A DNA stretch of 64,000 bases, taken from positions 19,235-83,234 of the forward strand of contig CAMLML010000006.1 of assembly GCA_946481095.1 (NCBI GenBank). The letters run 5' to 3'. Shown here in pieces: positions 9,131-17,079 of this stretch; position 1 is the stretch's first letter; each line of letters begins with the position of its first letter. This DNA comes from an uncultured Cellvibrio sp. GTDB lineage: Bacteria > Pseudomonadota > Gammaproteobacteria > Pseudomonadales > Cellvibrionaceae. Made by a program: the position numbers and the translations under genes. The notes under the pieces are model-generated. The model saw only the letters and a program-made list of their open reading frames with translations. It searched no databases and was not told the origin of the DNA.

Positions 9131-9331
9131 CCCCCCTCTTCCCTGCCCCTCTCGGTAAGTGCTCCTGCTTTACTCTATCTCCTGCTTCCTGCAGTCGTCC
9201 CACAAGGGGAGAGGGCACTGAGTTCTATTCAATATCTTTGTTAATTCACAGACTTTCAAATTACAAAAATTTTATATAGAAACTCAATCTATTCCCTCTC
9301 CCTTGATGGGAGAGGGTTAGGGAGAGGGTGT
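9131..9331. repeat. CCCTCTCC-type intergenic repeat block
   Basis: The 235-base gap inside the ABC operon holds several copies of a CCCTCTCC/GGGAGAGG motif. The clearest is CCCTCTCCC TTGAT GGGAGAGGG at 9294-9316, followed directly by a second GGGAGAGGG-like copy. Related C-rich and G-rich copies lie near 9131-9153 and 9199-9211. Such hairpins are common intergenic repeats in proteobacteria. It would place a stable hairpin in the operon mRNA between adaptor and ATPase. Confidence 0.6.
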
Positions 9332-9334
9332 TTT

Positions 9335-10552
9335 TTAATAAGTCACTCGAATACCATTTTTCAAATTATCGGGAATTTCTACTACAAAATCTTCGCCGGC
9401 AGTAATGCCCGATGAAATATACACATCGTTACCATAACTGGCCGACAAAATGACTTTACGCTTTTCTGCGCGTTTGTCTTTTACAACAAAAACATATTTT
9501 TCTTCACCTTCGGATAACACTGCAGTGGTAGGAATACGAATGCCCAATGGTTGTTTTGCTTTTTCTTCTGTTTCAGGTACCGCATTCATAAAGGCAACTT
9601 TTACGCCCATTTCCGGTAAAATTCGCGGGTCTGAAATTTGAAATGCAATGCGGACTTTTACTGTGGCTTTTTGTCGATCGGCTGCCGGAATAATGGCAAT
9701 CACTTTCGCAGGAATTTTCCAATCCGGATACGCTTCCAGAACAGCTTGTACAAATTGATCTTCGCGCACACGCTGAATGTAGGATTCATTCACATCCACT
9801 TCAATTTCCAGCGACGCCATATCAACCAAAGTACAAATTCCTGTTCGGGTAAATCCACCACCAGCCGACATTGGAGAAATCATTTCACCGGGCTGTGAAT
9901 CTTTACTGATTACCACACCGGCAAAGGGTGCCCGCAATTGCATATCATCCAGATATTGTTGTTCCAGTGCCAAACGTTTTTCTGACACATTGACATCCGC
10001 TTTGCGCGCTGCCAGCTGTGCAGTCAGGGATTCAAAATCAGCACGGGCTTTATCCAAAGTGGCAGCACTGACCAATTGCTGTCTCGCCAATTCAGTGTTG
10101 CGATCCAGATTTAATTTGGCTTCCGTCAAACGCGCCTGGGTTTCAGCAACCATGGTTTTGGATGCCTGCATTTGCGCACGATAAAGTTCCAGTGATTTCA
10201 CTGTGTTGACATCATCCAGGCGCGCCACTATTTGATCTTTTTCGACAAACATTCCTTCTTCAATAAAAATTTCTGCAACCTTGCCCGTCACTTTGGACGA
10301 TACGGTTGCCATACGACGGGCGACTACATAACCGGTTGCATCCAGTACGCGGGCATCTGCAGAATCCACTACAGCAACACTGGCCATCTCAATTCGGACT
10401 TCTACCGGATCAGGTTCGTGAAAAAATGTATATCCAATAACGAGAATGGCCATAATTGCCAACAACACCAATACCCACCAACGGGTTTGGGATTCGGGTT
10501 CCTGATCACGCTGAATACGCAATTGCGATATGAGTTCTTCTTGGTTCGCCAC
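9335..10552 (-). CDS. HlyD/MacA-type periplasmic adaptor subunit
   Basis: 405 residues. A single membrane anchor lies at about 25-43 (WVLVLLAIMAILVIGYTFF). The lipoyl half-motifs are GKVAEIFIEEGMFVEKDQIV and LRAPFAGVVISKDSQPGEMI, with a coiled-coil hairpin of about 100 residues between them. Beta-barrel and membrane-proximal domains follow. Adaptors of this type connect the inner-membrane ABC complex to an outer-membrane channel. It begins with GTG preceded by AGGA and is the first gene of the operon. An inverted repeat at 10641-10661 lies upstream. Confidence 0.9.
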   Translation of the reverse strand: MANQEELISQLRIQRDQEPESQTRWWVLVLLAIMAILVIGYTFFHEPDPVEVRIEMASVAVVDSADARVLDATGYVVARRMATVSSKVTGKVAEIFIEEGMFVEKDQIVARLDDVNTVKSLELYRAQMQASKTMVAETQARLTEAKLNLDRNTELARQQLVSAATLDKARADFESLTAQLAARKADVNVSEKRLALEQQYLDDMQLRAPFAGVVISKDSQPGEMISPMSAGGGFTRTGICTLVDMASLEIEVDVNESYIQRVREDQFVQAVLEAYPDWKIPAKVIAIIPAADRQKATVKVRIAFQISDPRILPEMGVKVAFMNAVPETEEKAKQPLGIRIPTTAVLSEGEEKYVFVVKDKRAEKRKVILSASYGNDVYISSGITAGEDFVVEIPDNLKNGIRVTY

Positions 10553-10640
10553 GGAATAATCCTGTTTTTGGAAAGTTATTAATCTTCACCAGCAGCTGTG
10601 CGAATTGTGCAGATGAATCCAGAGAGGTAACAGTTTGCCT

Positions 10641-10661
10641 TGTCACTTAATTATGGTGACA
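10641..10661. promoter_or_regulatory. TGTCAC-N9-GTGACA palindrome upstream of the ABC operon
   Basis: Perfect 6-bp arms at 10641-10646 and 10656-10661, 89 bases upstream of the adaptor start. It is a candidate operator for the export operon. No regulator gene is adjacent, so the protein that binds it cannot be named. Confidence 0.4.
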
Positions 10662-10716
10662 TTTGTGAGATGCCTTATCAAACAAAAGATAGGCAATAAC
10701 GAAAGTGATTATTGAA

Positions 10717-12528
10717 TTAATGGTTAAGCGCCAGAAGCGCAGGCAAATCCCGCAAATAAATATCCGGTTTGAACACCAGTCGGGTATTGTCCTTCAGCTC
10801 AACTGTCCAGTAGGCCAACATAACCGGAACTTTTTCTTTCAGACCGAGATTGTGTGTCTTTCCGGTTTTCAAAATGGTTTCGACACTGACCTTGTCCATT
10901 TGGTTTTTTTCCTGAAGCAGCAGCTCAACCAATTCCATAATATTTTCGACACGAATACAGCCCGAACTAAAAGCACGCTGACTTCTTTTGAATAAACGTT
11001 GGTGTGGTGTGTCGTGCAAATAAACAGAATAGGGATTGGGAAACCGGATAACAGCCTTACCTAATGCTGCATCTGCACCGGCATCCTGTCGCAAAGTTAT
11101 AGATCCGGGAGCAGACCAGTCGATACTGGCAGCGTCCACTTCTTTTCCTTCCTGATTAAAAACACGAATATTATTTTTGCGAAGATAATTAATATCTTCA
11201 CGCACTTTTGGCAGCACATCTTTTTTCAAAATGGTTGGCGGTACTGTCCAGCCTGGATTTAATGTCAGGTAGTGAATATCCGAGCGGAAAATGGGTGTGG
11301 TGCGATAAGCCATTCCCACTTGCACGCGTGATTCCCAAACGGGTTTTGACGAACGAAAATAAGTTAACTTGAATCCCGCCACATCAACCAACACCAGGTC
11401 CGCCGGAATTTTTCGCAATAAACTGCGCGCACGATCAAGGTTAACGCGAATCTGGTCAATGCGGGATTGCACAGAAATATTCAAGGCTGAGCGCGTGGAC
11501 AAACCCACTGCAGCATCCACTTCCAGATATTGGTCACGCTGAAATTGTTTTACCGCTTCAACCAAACGCACATCAAATAATTCATCCGCATTCAATGAAG
11601 ATGATGCGCTGGAAGATGAGGCCTCGCTACTGGACCAGGACACAGAAACTGTCGAACTTGTGGTTTCATCGGCTGTTGTTTCATCGACGGCAGCCAGGCT
11701 GGAATTCGTCGAAGAAGAGCTCGATGACGAAGAGCTTGCCGGGTACACAGCAAGGCAATCCGCAACCGGATCGCTGTTTGGGTTTTCCGATGAAAGAGGA
11801 TCGGTATATTCACCCGTAATGCGCAACCGCCGACGCAAGACTGCAATCTGCGGATCAACCACACAAGGTTTCAAAGTCGGCCCATCTGCCAGGGTGGGCC
11901 AGCCGCCCGCATCTGCCAGGCTTTGATAATATTTCAGGTTTTCTACCAGTGCTTGATAAAACGAATGATCAGGGCGAGCCTGTTGAAAAATATTATCTAC
12001 CTGCGCTGTTTCTGCCGCCGTTAATAATTCAGATCCCAGCATCGCGGTTAATTGTGACAAATCTATTTGCCACTGCGCACGAACGCCGTCAGCATCAACT
12101 TTGCCAAAATACAAATGAAACAATGCAATGAGGTAAACACCGGTTGCGCGGAGCTCATCATCTACCCGCAGAGCCACGGCATCATTATTTCGCATCGCCA
12201 CAATCGGTAACGCAATCTTCAATTGCGATAACAAATAATCCTGGGGATTCAGTCCATCTGATTTTAATGCGTCGATATTATGAATTAATTGGCGCAGGGA
12301 TTTTTCAGTCCAGACTGGCTGATAGCGCCGCTGTTGGTAAAACTGAACCAATGCCGCCGAAAAATAACGCGGTTTAAGCTCCGGGTTTTCGAGTGACTGG
12401 ATGGCGCTGATTCTGGATTCAAGTGATTGCGACATCAGCTGATCAAAATTGAGTTTGGGTTTTGCAATTGCCGGGCAGCCAATCACCAGGCAACAACACA
12501 TAACCCACGCTCGTATACACCACAACAT
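10717..12528 (-). CDS. L,D-transpeptidase of the YcbB/LdtD type with polyserine insert
   Basis: 603 residues. A signal peptide (about 1-22) is followed by the YcbB scaffold domain (QRRYQPVWTEKSLRQLIHN onward), a peptidoglycan-binding motif (VRLVEAVKQFQRDQYLEVD), and the YkuD catalytic domain with YLHDTPHQRLF and the catalytic cysteine in SSGCIRVEN. These enzymes make 3-3 cross-links in peptidoglycan. A serine-rich stretch of about 60 residues (roughly 254-315) separates the scaffold from the peptidoglycan-binding motif. It resembles the linkers of this organism's secreted glycosidases and is not usual in LdtD. The gene is divergent from a second transpeptidase gene. Confidence 0.9.
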   Translation of the reverse strand: MLWCIRAWVMCCCLVIGCPAIAKPKLNFDQLMSQSLESRISAIQSLENPELKPRYFSAALVQFYQQRRYQPVWTEKSLRQLIHNIDALKSDGLNPQDYLLSQLKIALPIVAMRNNDAVALRVDDELRATGVYLIALFHLYFGKVDADGVRAQWQIDLSQLTAMLGSELLTAAETAQVDNIFQQARPDHSFYQALVENLKYYQSLADAGGWPTLADGPTLKPCVVDPQIAVLRRRLRITGEYTDPLSSENPNSDPVADCLAVYPASSSSSSSSSTNSSLAAVDETTADETTSSTVSVSWSSSEASSSSASSSLNADELFDVRLVEAVKQFQRDQYLEVDAAVGLSTRSALNISVQSRIDQIRVNLDRARSLLRKIPADLVLVDVAGFKLTYFRSSKPVWESRVQVGMAYRTTPIFRSDIHYLTLNPGWTVPPTILKKDVLPKVREDINYLRKNNIRVFNQEGKEVDAASIDWSAPGSITLRQDAGADAALGKAVIRFPNPYSVYLHDTPHQRLFKRSQRAFSSGCIRVENIMELVELLLQEKNQMDKVSVETILKTGKTHNLGLKEKVPVMLAYWTVELKDNTRLVFKPDIYLRDLPALLALNH

Positions 12529-12720
12529 CCATTGCCCCTTGCACTAAATTTGCGGGTCATTTTAGCCTAAGATCACAAACTGATTTCAGGATGAAATCCG
12601 CAATTTGCTCATACCGAAATGGAGTGCTAGTCTTCGGACTGGAGACAGCAAGTCGATTCATCAGGCAAGGCCGCTATAGCATTAACTTGATAGCGGCTTT
12701 CCCCGCCCCGGATATCCCCC

Positions 12721-13470
12721 ATGTTGACCAACAGCTTATTTGTTAAGCTCGCTGTTTTGTACTCGCTGCTATTTGCCGGACAAACTTTTGCTGACGTATT
12801 TTTTAACAGACCCGACACCAATGTTACGCCGGCCGCGCAACTTGCCATGATGAAATCAGCGCCCAATCTGAATCCGAAAGTACTTGGACTGGCTATCAAT
12901 GCTATTGATTGTGCAACAAAACAAAATGACATCATTCCGGGGAATAAACTCACCATTATTGATTACTCGCTGGCTTCAACCCAGCCTCGCCTCTGGGTGT
13001 TTGACCTGACGACAGGCAAATTAATTTTTAATGAGTTGGTTGCACACGGAAAAAACTCGGGAAAAAATTATGCGACACGGTTTTCAAATCGCACTGGCAG
13101 TCTGCAATCCAGCCTCGGATTGTTTCAAACAAAAGACACCTACAACGGCAGCAATGGCTATTCGTTACGCATGGAAGGGTTGGACAAAGGGTTTAATGAC
13201 AAATCCATGGAAAGAGCAATTGTTTTCCATGGTGCACCTTATGTGAATGTCAAACACGCAAAAAAATTCGGGCATTTGGGCCGCAGTTGGGGATGTCCCG
13301 CCATCAATAATGGCATAGCCAGAAAAGTCATCGATACAATCAAAGGTGAGCAATTTGTTTTTTCTTATTACCCGGATAAAGTATGGTTACATACATCCAG
13401 CTTGCTGAATTGCCATCGCAATATTTTGTTGGCAGCGAACGAAAAAAATACACTCACTGACGCTTTTTAA
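12721..13470 (+). CDS. YkuD_2-family murein L,D-transpeptidase-like protein
   Basis: 249 residues with a signal peptide (cleavage near QTFADV). The family features are RLWVFDLTTGKLIFNELVAH, GKNSGKNYATRFSN, then AIVFHGAPYV and the catalytic HLGRSWGCPAIN, in which the cysteine is the nucleophile. This is the YkuD_2 branch of L,D-transpeptidase catalytic domains, with a probable role in cell-wall remodelling or lipoprotein/PG linkage in the periplasm. It is divergent from the LdtD-like gene with 192 bases between starts, so the two wall enzymes may share regulation. Confidence 0.85.
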   Translation: MLTNSLFVKLAVLYSLLFAGQTFADVFFNRPDTNVTPAAQLAMMKSAPNLNPKVLGLAINAIDCATKQNDIIPGNKLTIIDYSLASTQPRLWVFDLTTGKLIFNELVAHGKNSGKNYATRFSNRTGSLQSSLGLFQTKDTYNGSNGYSLRMEGLDKGFNDKSMERAIVFHGAPYVNVKHAKKFGHLGRSWGCPAINNGIARKVIDTIKGEQFVFSYYPDKVWLHTSSLLNCHRNILLAANEKNTLTDAF

Positions 13471-13498
13471 TTTCCTCCATTTAAAACGTTTTGCAAAA

Positions 13499-13933
13499 TG
13501 TGATTGGATTTACATATCGACAGGTATTAACCAACAGATTTGAAAAATTACCCGCTGAAAATCCCCGCTGTTTTTAATTTGACTTAAGATTCCTTCAGAA
13601 AGGATTGATTGACTGGGTTGCACAAAAAATCTGCAGCTCGATGTACGCAATTTCCTTCCTGAGATAAAACACGTGCGCAACTTCACATTTTTATTCGGTA
13701 TAGTTTCCCTGATGCTGGCCAGTGCAGTATCAGCAGCCAATCGCCCGACAGGTTATGCAACTATTTGCAATGAAGGCAGATTTTGTTACCTAAGCAAACC
13801 GACAACTGTGGCGTTTGGGCGTGCCGATAGATTTACTTACAAAGAATTGAGCGGTGGTTTTATTTGCAGGGAAAGTACTTTTGGTACAGGCACACGTGTA
13901 CCCGGTGGCAAAAATGAGTGCTCGATTCCCAAA
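13499..13933 (+). repeat. Tandem duplicate unit, copy 1 (promoter + N-terminal module)
   Basis: From TGTGATTGGATTTACAT at 13499 through the end of the N-terminal module codons at 13933, this stretch is recognisably the same as 14631-15077. The non-coding part shares TGTGATT.GATTT.CAT, then CAACAGATTTGAAAAA versus CAACAGAATTGAAAAA, then CATAAGAT-like words. The coding part is highly similar at protein level. Confidence 0.8.
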
Positions 13934-14548
13934 TACAATTCAGGAACCCGGTCTTCTTCCAGCAAAACTTCATCCAGTAAATCGTCTTCCCGTATTTCAA
14001 GTTCCTCTTCAAGTTCCTCTTCAAGAAGTAGCCTGTCGTCTATCAGCTCAAGTCGTTCTTCAAGCGTCTCATCAAGTATGAGTTCAAGTTCAAGAAGTTC
14101 ATCTTCTATTAGCTCAAGCCTTTCTTCGTCAAGAATGTCTTCCAGTGTTTCATCAAGTTCTTCATCCAGCGTCAGCTCGAGTATAAGCTCAAGCTCTCGA
14201 AGCTCGTCTGTTAGTTCCAGCATCTCTTCTTCGAGCCGCTCTTCATCCAGCGTCTCTTCCAGCCGCAGTTCCAGTGCAAGCAGCTCAAGTGTTGCTGCAA
14301 CCAAATCTGTAACAATCCAATGGTCACACCCAACACAGAGAGAGAATGGCGCTTATCTTGAACTCCATGAAATTGGCGGTTACGAAATCAGGGTTCGCAC
14401 AAGCGGCAACTCATCCTATACAACTTACAGAATCACCGGCAACACCACGACCAGCTACACACTGCCCGCTTACAATAGCGATACATCTGTAGAAATTGCC
14501 GTGTTTGATACAGCAGGAATTTACAGCAGTTTTATAGTTGTTAATTGA
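13673..14548 (+). CDS. Secreted modular protein: N-terminal Cys module, polyserine linker, FnIII-like domain
   Basis: 291 residues, GTG start. A signal peptide (about 1-21) is followed by an 65-residue module with four cysteines (TICNEGRFCYL, then FICRESTFGTGTRV, then NECSIPK). A serine-rich linker of about 115 residues comes next, then a C-terminal beta-rich domain of about 80 residues that reads like fibronectin III (SVTIQWSHPTQRENG through AYNSDTSVEIAVFDTAGIYS). No catalytic motif is visible. The N-terminal module is nearly the same as that of the pectate lyase gene that follows, so it is probably a pectin- or wall-binding accessory protein. I know this C..EG..C / VA.G / C..TFG pattern as an appended module on polysaccharide enzymes, without a function I can name. 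Confidence 0.75.
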   Translation: MRNFTFLFGIVSLMLASAVSAANRPTGYATICNEGRFCYLSKPTTVAFGRADRFTYKELSGGFICRESTFGTGTRVPGGKNECSIPKYNSGTRSSSSKTSSSKSSSRISSSSSSSSSRSSLSSISSSRSSSVSSSMSSSSRSSSSISSSLSSSRMSSSVSSSSSSSVSSSISSSSRSSSVSSSISSSSRSSSSVSSSRSSSASSSSVAATKSVTIQWSHPTQRENGAYLELHEIGGYEIRVRTSGNSSYTTYRITGNTTTSYTLPAYNSDTSVEIAVFDTAGIYSSFIVVN

Positions 14549-14563
14549 GGTCTTTACACCAAT

Positions 14564-14609
14564 CAGATTTCTCGTCATTCCCGCGCAGACGGGTATGACG
14601 AGAAATCTG
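14564..14609. repeat. Long hairpin repeat containing GTCATTCCCG
   Basis: 20-base arms (14564-14583 and 14590-14609) pair with one mismatch around a 6-base loop. The core GTCATTCCCG..CGGG.ATGAC is a widespread type of intergenic repeat in proteobacteria. The 5' flank TTTACACCAATC at 14553-14564 recurs beside a degenerate copy at 31504-31560. Confidence 0.7.
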
Positions 14610-14630
14610 GCTCACAAACTTTCGACAATC

Positions 14631-15077
14631 TGTGATTCGATTTGCATCGCAACAGGGAGTATCCAACAGAATTGAAAAAATAATTTCGGACTCTCCACTG
14701 TTATTTCCTGATTCACATAAGATATCTGTTGAAAAAGGCTTTGTGCTTTTCCTTTTCCAATCGGCACATCCACACAAAATAATGACAATTTCCTTTAAAT
14801 CAACAGGTACACACACATGCGTAATTCCACTTTTTTATTGGGTATTGCATCTCTGATGCTTGCCACCACCGCATCAGCGGCCAATCGTCCTTCGGGTTAT
14901 ACAACGATTTGTAATGAAGGCAAAACCTGCAGCTTGAGTAGCCCAACCACTGTAGCTTATGGGCGCGCAGACAAATTTACGTTCAAGGAATTGAGTGGCA
15001 GTTTTATTTGTGGTGAAGTGACTTTTGGCACAGGCACCAAAGTGTCCGGCGGAACAAATGAATGTTCTATTGCAAAA
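14631..15077 (+). repeat. Tandem duplicate unit, copy 2 (promoter + N-terminal module)
   Basis: Counterpart of 13499-13933; see that entry. It begins at TGTGATTCGATTTGCAT and ends with the last codon of the pectate lyase N-terminal module. The duplication includes the whole upstream region, so both genes probably share the same control. Confidence 0.8.
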
Positions 15078-16421
15078 TCGACAACCAGTTCGATTTCATC
15101 CAGTCGATCTTCCAGCTCCAGCAGAAGCTCTTTATCCAGCAGCTCACTCAGTACAAGTCGGTCGTCATCAAGTTCAAGTCGTTCGACAACCAGTTCATCG
15201 ATCAATTCTTCCAGCAGAAGTTCAAGCTCGGTTTCGAGCAGCTCATCAAGCAGTTCTTCGACATCAGTACCACCAACACCGGTTGGTGATGGATTGGTAG
15301 GCTGGGGCAGATTGCACACTGATGGTTTGCCAACCGGCGGCGCAGGTGGACAATCCTGTACGGCAACTTCACTCGCCACTCTGCAATCCTGTATTTCAAC
15401 AGCGAGCAGCGGCTCCAATAAAAATATTCCATGGACAATTTATGTAAAAGGTTACATTGATGGCGCCACCAATTCGGATGGCACCGGTTACACACAACAA
15501 CGTATTTCCCGTGCGAATACATCACTGATTGGCGTTGTTGAAAATGGTGTAATCCCAACGCTTAATGCTGTGTGGATTAACATTAGCGGTTACAACAATA
15601 TTATTGTGCAAAATGTACGTTTTGTTGCAGGCAAAGATACGTCCTGGTCGTATGAAAACTTTTCAAAATGTACCTACACCGATAAAGATTACTGTGCATC
15701 AAATGCTGAGCCTGATGCTATCACTTTACAAAATGTACAACGCGCCTGGATCGACCATTGCGAATTTACCGATGGTGCCGATTTTAACGGTGTGAATAGC
15801 AACAAAGCGTTTTATAAAATGTACGATGGTTTATTGGATATCAAAAAAGGTTCGGATTACATCACTGTTTCTTACAACAAGTTCAGTAATCACGACAAAA
15901 CCATGTTGATCGGATCTTCCGATGTTATCGACGGCGATTATCGCATCACTCTTTATCGCAACTGGTTCCAATATATTGGCCAACGCAGCCCGCGTGTTCG
16001 TAATGGCCAACTGCATATCCTCAACAATCTGTACGAAAACACCAAGCGCACAACGGAAGATCGCCCTTATTTTTCAACCTATGTAATTGGCTTGGGATTC
16101 AACAGCAAAGTGTTCTCGGAGCGTAATGCATTTGATATTCAGGGCGCTGTTGCAACCGATCTGGTTTCTGCCAACTTCGATGGATGGGGACAATATTTTA
16201 CCGACGTGGGTTCATGGTTAAACGGTGCAGGTGTTGATCTCAACGCGGCTGCAGCCAGTGTGATTAATGCGAAAAACACCGAAGAGGGCGATTCAAAACC
16301 CTTCCTCGGCCCTGTCACCTGGTCGCCATCAGATCATTACAGCTACACCCCTTTAACTAACGCTGCCGATGTCCGCACGCAAGTTAAAGCCAATGCCGGT
16401 GTTGGAAAAATTACGCCATAA
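14817..16421 (+). CDS. Pectate lyase, polysaccharide lyase family 1, with N-terminal module and polyserine linker
   Basis: 534 residues. A signal peptide (1-21) is followed by the 65-residue four-cysteine module (22-87) and a serine-rich linker (about 90-155). The PL1 parallel-beta-helix domain then starts at VGWGRLHTDGLPTGGAGG. Family markers are AWIDHCEFTDG (the vWiDH region), GLLDIKKGSDYITVSYN, and the substrate-binding arginines in QRSPRVRNGQLHILNN. It cleaves polygalacturonate by calcium-dependent beta-elimination outside the cell. The promoter and N-terminus duplicate those of the preceding gene. A terminator follows at 16446. Confidence 0.93.
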   Translation: MRNSTFLLGIASLMLATTASAANRPSGYTTICNEGKTCSLSSPTTVAYGRADKFTFKELSGSFICGEVTFGTGTKVSGGTNECSIAKSTTSSISSSRSSSSSRSSLSSSSLSTSRSSSSSSRSTTSSSINSSSRSSSSVSSSSSSSSSTSVPPTPVGDGLVGWGRLHTDGLPTGGAGGQSCTATSLATLQSCISTASSGSNKNIPWTIYVKGYIDGATNSDGTGYTQQRISRANTSLIGVVENGVIPTLNAVWINISGYNNIIVQNVRFVAGKDTSWSYENFSKCTYTDKDYCASNAEPDAITLQNVQRAWIDHCEFTDGADFNGVNSNKAFYKMYDGLLDIKKGSDYITVSYNKFSNHDKTMLIGSSDVIDGDYRITLYRNWFQYIGQRSPRVRNGQLHILNNLYENTKRTTEDRPYFSTYVIGLGFNSKVFSERNAFDIQGAVATDLVSANFDGWGQYFTDVGSWLNGAGVDLNAAAASVINAKNTEEGDSKPFLGPVTWSPSDHYSYTPLTNAADVRTQVKANAGVGKITP

Positions 16422-16445
16422 TTTTTCTATTCACTTGAATAAAAA

Positions 16446-16480
16446 ATAACCCGCGTGAGAAATCATGCGGGTTATTTTTT
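16446..16480 (+). terminator. Terminator after the pectate lyase gene
   Basis: AATAACCCGC, 12-base loop, GCGGGTTATT and a T run. A 10-bp stem, 24 bases past the stop. Confidence 0.8.
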
Positions 16481-16587
16481 AAGAGTTACTACAAATCAAA
16501 AATCTCTACAGAATGTTCATTTAAAACCAAATAATTAACTCGGTAATTTTGATGTTTTTATGCAAAATGGAATGAGCAAGCTACCGC

Positions 16588-17079
16588 TTAAACTGTTAAA
16601 ACGAACTTGGCTTGTAAATCCCTCAACAACTCAAAGCTATTGATGTATAACACACCAAAATCATTGCAAATATTTGGGATTTTTATTTTTTTGCTTTCTA
16701 CAGGAACGGGCATTTCTTGAGTTACGACTATTGCACCTGTCGTAGCAGCTTTTGCTATCAGCCAAGGATCTGCACCTGCTAAAAAACTGGCAATATTTGT
16801 TTGGCTTTTATTAGGCAATTCGTAAATATATGCAGCGATTTCGCCAAATTTATTTTGTGTATCAGCATCAGTAACATCTAAAAAATGATTTTTGTGATTG
16901 GCGACCCAAAGGCTTAACTCATCTTTTTTGTTAACAAGTTCATCATAAACAAGCTGAATACTGGCGACTTGGCCTTGAGTAAATTGTTGATCTAACCAAT
17001 CCCAATAGGCAGGACAAAAATCCATTCCGTAATACTGATTTTTTGCTGAAATGTAAGTATTCGCATCCATTAAATACAT
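16588..17079 (-). CDS. DUF4411 PIN-like domain protein, putative toxin
   Basis: 163 residues. It opens with MYLMDANTYISAKNQYYGMD and has DPWLIAKAATTGAIVVTQE, the pattern of DUF4411. That family has a PIN-like fold in which acidic residues (here D5 and the D of GADPWLIA) would hold metal for RNA cleavage. It starts 1 base inside the stop of the upstream ImmA/IrrE gene (TAATG), so translation is coupled. Such pairs behave as toxin-antitoxin-like modules in many genomes. RNase activity is inferred from the fold, not visible. Confidence 0.8.
   Translation of the reverse strand: MYLMDANTYISAKNQYYGMDFCPAYWDWLDQQFTQGQVASIQLVYDELVNKKDELSLWVANHKNHFLDVTDADTQNKFGEIAAYIYELPNKSQTNIASFLAGADPWLIAKAATTGAIVVTQEMPVPVESKKIKIPNICNDFGVLYINSFELLRDLQAKFVLTV

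Noticed and set aside
12627..12956. Minus-strand frame opposite the start of the YkuD_2 gene
   Set aside because: No family features, and it overlaps a well-supported plus-strand gene with a signal peptide and catalytic motif.
13837..14304. Long minus-strand open frame rich in Leu and Glu opposite the serine linker
   Set aside because: It is the complement of repetitive serine codons; the composition is an artefact and the plus-strand gene is well supported. The same applies to the frame at 14957-15418.
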